Assembly: GCA_017303635.1 (NCBI GenBank)
Contig: JAFLCG010000008.1
Span: 62,001-126,000, forward strand
Direction: 5' to 3'
Source of the DNA: Anaerolineae bacterium
GTDB lineage: Bacteria; Chloroflexota; Anaerolineae; Aggregatilineales; Phototrophicaceae
Length of the DNA: 64,000 nt
The translations under genes were made by a program, and so were the position numbers. The notes under the pieces were generated by a model. That model had not been told where the DNA came from, ran no database searches, and was given only the letters and a program-made list of their open reading frames with translations. Below, piece by piece: positions 60,484-64,000 of this stretch. Position 1 is the first letter of the stretch. Each line of letters opens with the position of its first letter.

Positions 60484-62649
60484 ATGAGTCGCAAACTCGG
60501 GATCGTGTTTGCTATCGTGTTGATGAACTTGCTTGCCGGGGCTATGGTGTTGATGGGTCAGGATACGCCGCCCTCAGAACCGACCCGGGAAACTTTCACC
60601 AGTGCGGCTACTTTCAGCAGCCGCGCACAAGTCGGTCAGACCGCTGTCATCGAAGGTACCCTGACCTGGATTATCGGTGACCCGCAGTCCGTGCTCGAAC
60701 CCATGCGCTTTACCGCGACCGTCTGGGATGACCAGGGCCAGCCCATCGCCCGGCTGACCGAAATTGATGGGTCAGCCTATACCTACTATCTGGATCGTGT
60801 GCAGGTGACCGGCCAGGTTAGCGCGCTGGCGACCTCCCGCGTACCGACCACCCTGAGCGTGACCTCGATGCGCGAAGTGGCCCCCGGAACGAGTATTTCC
60901 TCCACTGGCCCGCAGCCTTTCGCCAATATCGCATGTGCCTTTAGCGATGTCCCGGCCCGCCCGAAAACAATAGCTCAGTATCAGACCATGTTCGGCAATA
61001 CCTACCCGAACCTGGATCATTACTTCCGGGATATGTCCTACAATGCCATCAATCTGACGGGCAGCTTTACAGTAGGCTATTTCAACATAGGCCCTATAGA
61101 CAATTACTTCTTTGATCCCGGTATTTATGACAATCCGGATCTCGGTTTGATTGCTCAGGATTGTGCTGAAGCGGCGGATGCCGCGATCAATTATGCGACC
61201 GTCGTTGGCATCAATATCTTGCTTAATGATAACCTGGGCTGCTGCGCTTACGGGGGTTCCTTCTCTTATACGAACCTCGATGGGGCAAACCGCACCATCC
61301 GTACCACCTGGGACCCACCCTGGGCGCAGGAATATGATGTCATCGGGCACGAGATGGGTCATGCCTTTGGGATGCCGCATTCCACCGGCCCCTCCGGCAG
61401 CCCGCCCAGCGGTCTGGGTGTTTATGTCTCCGCGTGGGATGTCATGAGTGATGCCGGTGGTAATCGCTCGTACCGCCCATGCGCCGAATTCAGCAACCTC
61501 TATGGCTGTACAGCGCAGGGCATGATCGCCGCCCAACTGCTCTACCCCGATTGGATGCCCGCTACTGATAAGGCTTTTGTGAATCGGGGATTTTCGCAGT
61601 CCGTCCTGCTGGAACGGCTGCGGAATCAACCGGTCGGATCGGATGACTTGATCGCCCTCATCCCGACCCTTTCCAATTCCTCGCTTGACGATGATTTCTA
61701 CACGGTCGAAGTCCGCGAAAATGTGGGCTATGACCAAAACAACATGGTACAGCTCACCGGCGGTACCTGGACGACCCTCATCCACTTTGTCGATAGGTCA
61801 CGGAATTTCCAGAACGGGCAACCGCTGATCGTCACCGCAGGCAACAGCACCGCCATCAATGGCCCGGCCGCCATGTGGCAGGCGGGTGAATCCTTCCGGG
61901 ATACCACCCGTAACGTCACCATCAATATCATTGCGCGGGAAGGCAATGCCGTCCGTGTTAACATCGGCAACAATACCGCCCGCCCAACTAACGATGCACT
62001 TTCATCCGCGACGGTCGTCTCCCTCTTTCCCTTTAATGCGACCCCGGATACCCTGCTGGCTACCCAGGAAACGGCTGATCCGACCCTCACTTGCCTCGGC
62101 AATCAGAAGGGTTACTATACCGTCTGGTATCGCCACACCTCTACGTCCAATCAAACGATCATCCTCAATACCGAAGCTAGCCTCTATGACACGGCTCTGG
62201 GAGTTTTTAGCGGTTCTCCAGGCAACCTGACCGAGATCGCTTGTAATGATAATGACACCACGCCGCAAGCCCGGCTTGAGTTCTATGCCCAAAGCGGCGT
62301 AACCTACTATTTTGTGCTTGCCAGCCCCACCAGCAGCGTATTTGGGCCTGCATCTCTGAATATTGCTTCGACCCCTGCTTCACCGGTAAGCACACGCTTC
62401 ACCACCACTAGCCCAACCTTGACCTGGAATGCGGTGAGCGGCATCGGTGTCACCTATGAACTGCAGGTTTCTGCTGAAGCCAGCTTCTCACCCCTGGCCT
62501 ATGCAGCTAACTCGATTGCTGGCCTAAGTCATACCGTGGGAACAGCGTTGTTCGATGGCACCTACTATTGGCGTGTGCGGGCGCGGTTCGGCAATGGCAC
62601 CTTCTCTGGCTGGAGCACAGTAGGTACCTTCAGCATTGATGTCCCCTAA
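60484..62649 (+). CDS. exported metzincin-like (M6-type) zinc protease with Fn3-like domain
   Basis: 721 residues with a signal peptide (1-22, ending MGQ). A beta-barrel domain (about 30-130, with AQVGQTAVIEGTLTWI) precedes the catalytic domain (about 140-420). The zinc site is H289, E290, H293 and H299 (GHEMGHAFGMPHS), and the Met-turn is in SAWDVMSD. This pattern is that of M6/immune inhibitor A-like metzincins, which degrade extracellular proteins. A C-terminal Fn3-like domain (about 625-721) has YYWRVRARFGNG, the same module as in the neighbouring VWA protein. It has its own terminator at 62680. Confidence 0.92.
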   Translation: MSRKLGIVFAIVLMNLLAGAMVLMGQDTPPSEPTRETFTSAATFSSRAQVGQTAVIEGTLTWIIGDPQSVLEPMRFTATVWDDQGQPIARLTEIDGSAYTYYLDRVQVTGQVSALATSRVPTTLSVTSMREVAPGTSISSTGPQPFANIACAFSDVPARPKTIAQYQTMFGNTYPNLDHYFRDMSYNAINLTGSFTVGYFNIGPIDNYFFDPGIYDNPDLGLIAQDCAEAADAAINYATVVGINILLNDNLGCCAYGGSFSYTNLDGANRTIRTTWDPPWAQEYDVIGHEMGHAFGMPHSTGPSGSPPSGLGVYVSAWDVMSDAGGNRSYRPCAEFSNLYGCTAQGMIAAQLLYPDWMPATDKAFVNRGFSQSVLLERLRNQPVGSDDLIALIPTLSNSSLDDDFYTVEVRENVGYDQNNMVQLTGGTWTTLIHFVDRSRNFQNGQPLIVTAGNSTAINGPAAMWQAGESFRDTTRNVTINIIAREGNAVRVNIGNNTARPTNDALSSATVVSLFPFNATPDTLLATQETADPTLTCLGNQKGYYTVWYRHTSTSNQTIILNTEASLYDTALGVFSGSPGNLTEIACNDNDTTPQARLEFYAQSGVTYYFVLASPTSSVFGPASLNIASTPASPVSTRFTTTSPTLTWNAVSGIGVTYELQVSAEASFSPLAYAANSIAGLSHTVGTALFDGTYYWRVRARFGNGTFSGWSTVGTFSIDVP

Positions 62650-62679
62650 GCCCTGGCAGTTTTGACCTATTGAATCGGG

Positions 62680-62716
62680 TGGCGCTGGCGGAAATACTTC
62701 CGCCAGCGCCATTTTT
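62680..62716 (+). terminator. intrinsic terminator after the protease
   Basis: TGGCGCTGGCGGAA pairs with TTCCGCCAGCGCCA (14-bp perfect stem) over ATAC, followed by TTTTT. It starts 30 bp after the stop. Confidence 0.95.
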
Positions 62717-62880
62717 ATTGCGGTTGGTTTAGGCACAGCTGCAAGCCGTGCATCCTGGCAATGTTTCGGCTGATAGCTTTATCAGATCAGCCTATCAGGA
62801 TTGCAAGTTGAATAATAAAATAGATCTCTATAGAACATCAGGCTCACAATCATAGTTTAAGCGGTTTCATCGGAATCACT

Positions 62881-64000
62881 ATGAAAATCAAATTTGTACT
62901 TGTTTCCCTGCTCCTATCAATCAATTTATCGTCTGGAACGATGAGATTGATGGGGCAGGACGATCCGGTTCGCCCCGGAACGGTTCCGATCACTAGCGCA
63001 GAAGCCTTGAACACTCGCGCTCAGGTTGGTGATGAAGTAATTCTTGAAGGTAATCTGACAGTAATCACCGCTGGATCGCGCACAACCGGCGCGACTGTGG
63101 ATCAGATTGTGACCTTGTACGCTCCGCAGGGGGAGGTCCTTGCCCATATTGCCAATCTGCCGGGGGATAACTTCAGTTTGGAGCCTCAGGTGGTACGGTT
63201 GACGGGGCAGGTTATGGCCCTGGCAACGCAGGAAGCACCGGCACAAATCGATTATCAGGCGCTTGAAGTCATTAATGCGGTCACGCCCAGTGCGATCACT
63301 GGCACCCTCACTTTTATGAATCTGATGTGCCGCTTCCCGGATGTAGTCGATGAAGTCTGGCAAAGTACGCCTGAGCAGATTCAGGCTATGTTTGGCAATA
63401 CATCTCCCAATCTGGGTCACTACTGGAATACGATGTCCTACGGGGCCGTCACCATTCTGCCCTTCACAACCGAATGGTTTACCCTCCCGCAGCCACGCGC
63501 GGCCTACTTCACTGGCAGCACCCCCAACATCCCCAAAATTGCTCAGGCTTGTGTCGATCTGGCTGATCCCACTTATGGGATGGGGAATTGGGGCATTCAC
63601 TTTATGATGAATGCCGACCTGGGAGACTCTTACTGGTTTGGTAATATCCAGGTCAGGGCCGAAGGCAATTTCCAGGTCATTCGTGGGGTCTGGGCACCAC
63701 CCTGGGCCCAGCGCTATGAATTCTTTTCCCAGACCATGGGATGGATGATGGGCTTGTCCTATTCAACGGGCCCGGCCAGCGCACCACCGCCTGGTCTCGT
63801 ATTCAACTCGGCCTGGGATGTCATGAGCGATAGGGGCGGCATCAATCACTGGGATGGCTTTTGCCCCGGTTTTCATCCGCGCTACGGCTGTTACCCGCAG
63901 GGCATCACTGCGGCACAGCTACAATATCCAGGTTGGGTACCTCTGTCATCTACTGGCGTGCTCAACAGCGCATCGTCCCTGTTGATCCGCCCGTTACGTG
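62881..64000 (+). CDS. exported pseudo-protease paralogue of the neighbouring M6-type protease (3' truncated)
   Basis: Open from the ATG at 62881 to the window edge (at least 373 residues), with no stop. It starts with a signal peptide (1-26, ending LMGQ) and a beta domain like that of the gene at 60484. The paralogy is clear from aligned blocks: RAQVGDEVILEGNL, MFGNTSPNLGHYW, RGVWAPPWAQRYEF and SAWDVMSDRGG. The zinc motif is lost: H289, E290, H293 and H299 of the active copy correspond to Q284, T285, W288 and Y294 (SQTMGWMMGLSY). The Met-turn is kept. It is therefore a full-length but inactive homologue, perhaps a binding or decoy protein. The AT-rich leader has its own CTGATA/TATCAG hairpin. 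Confidence 0.9.
   Translation, partial: MKIKFVLVSLLLSINLSSGTMRLMGQDDPVRPGTVPITSAEALNTRAQVGDEVILEGNLTVITAGSRTTGATVDQIVTLYAPQGEVLAHIANLPGDNFSLEPQVVRLTGQVMALATQEAPAQIDYQALEVINAVTPSAITGTLTFMNLMCRFPDVVDEVWQSTPEQIQAMFGNTSPNLGHYWNTMSYGAVTILPFTTEWFTLPQPRAAYFTGSTPNIPKIAQACVDLADPTYGMGNWGIHFMMNADLGDSYWFGNIQVRAEGNFQVIRGVWAPPWAQRYEFFSQTMGWMMGLSYSTGPASAPPPGLVFNSAWDVMSDRGGINHWDGFCPGFHPRYGCYPQGITAAQLQYPGWVPLSSTGVLNSASSLLIRPLR

Overview
This 64 kb window is chromosomal DNA of moderately high GC, densely packed with genes on both strands. It most probably comes from a member of the Chloroflexota, Anaerolineae-like. This rests on gene style, not on a marker gene: lipoproteins and exported proteins with Thr-Pro-rich linkers, dockerin-bearing secreted proteins, large GAF-rich histidine kinases, and hairpin repeats built on a GTAGG-type core. 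The only RNA gene seen is one tRNA-Cys. There is no rRNA, CRISPR array, transposase or phage module.

Layout. 0-4 kb: a left-truncated membrane protein joined to a flippase, then a TPR histidine kinase. 4-11.7 kb: membrane and exported proteins of unknown function, a repeat-filled intergenic island, a DUF1003 protein with a structured leader, tRNA-Cys, an M28 peptidase lipoprotein and an acetyltransferase. 11.8-13.9 kb: a three-domain TIR protein translationally coupled to an acyltransferase. 13.9-17.5 kb, minus strand: glycosyltransferase, STAS protein, cold-shock protein, cyclic-nucleotide-binding protein and DegT-type aminotransferase. 17.6-20 kb: a CHASE4-like histidine kinase with a CheY-like partner. 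20-24.7 kb: SH3 lipoprotein, MFS exporter, metallo-hydrolase and FAD oxidoreductase. 24.9-28.3 kb: two dockerin proteins, a GH44 glycosidase and a CAP protein. 28.3-38 kb: metabolism (carotenoid-desaturase-like oxidoreductase, threonine dehydratase, LutA-like protein, CoaBC, PrmC), a VapBC-type pair and a P1B-4 metal ATPase.

38-52.8 kb is the most unusual part. After a membrane protein and an exported beta-helix/SGNH esterase comes a three-gene sensory operon: a PilJ-like/GAF membrane sensor without a kinase, an NMT1/THI5-type solute-binding protein without transporter genes, and a 1.4 kDa x 10^2-scale (about 1410 residue) multi-GAF histidine kinase. It ends in a hairpin terminator. A second operon follows directly: a threonine synthase-like enzyme fused to two receiver domains, a stand-alone receiver, a GNAT protein and a small lipoprotein, closed by a 13-bp-stem terminator. 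I infer one signalling pathway from solute binding through the kinase to the receivers, with a PLP enzyme as possible output.

52.8-64 kb: an RDD protein and GT2 glycosyltransferase (minus), a coupled isoaspartyl peptidase/MetAP pair, and a secreted cluster. That cluster holds a 1333-residue VWA protein with YWRVR-type Fn3-like repeats, a zinc metzincin-like protease carrying the same C-terminal module, and a right-truncated paralogue of the protease in which all three zinc histidines and the catalytic glutamate are replaced.

All assignments come from reading motifs and layout by eye; no database search was possible.
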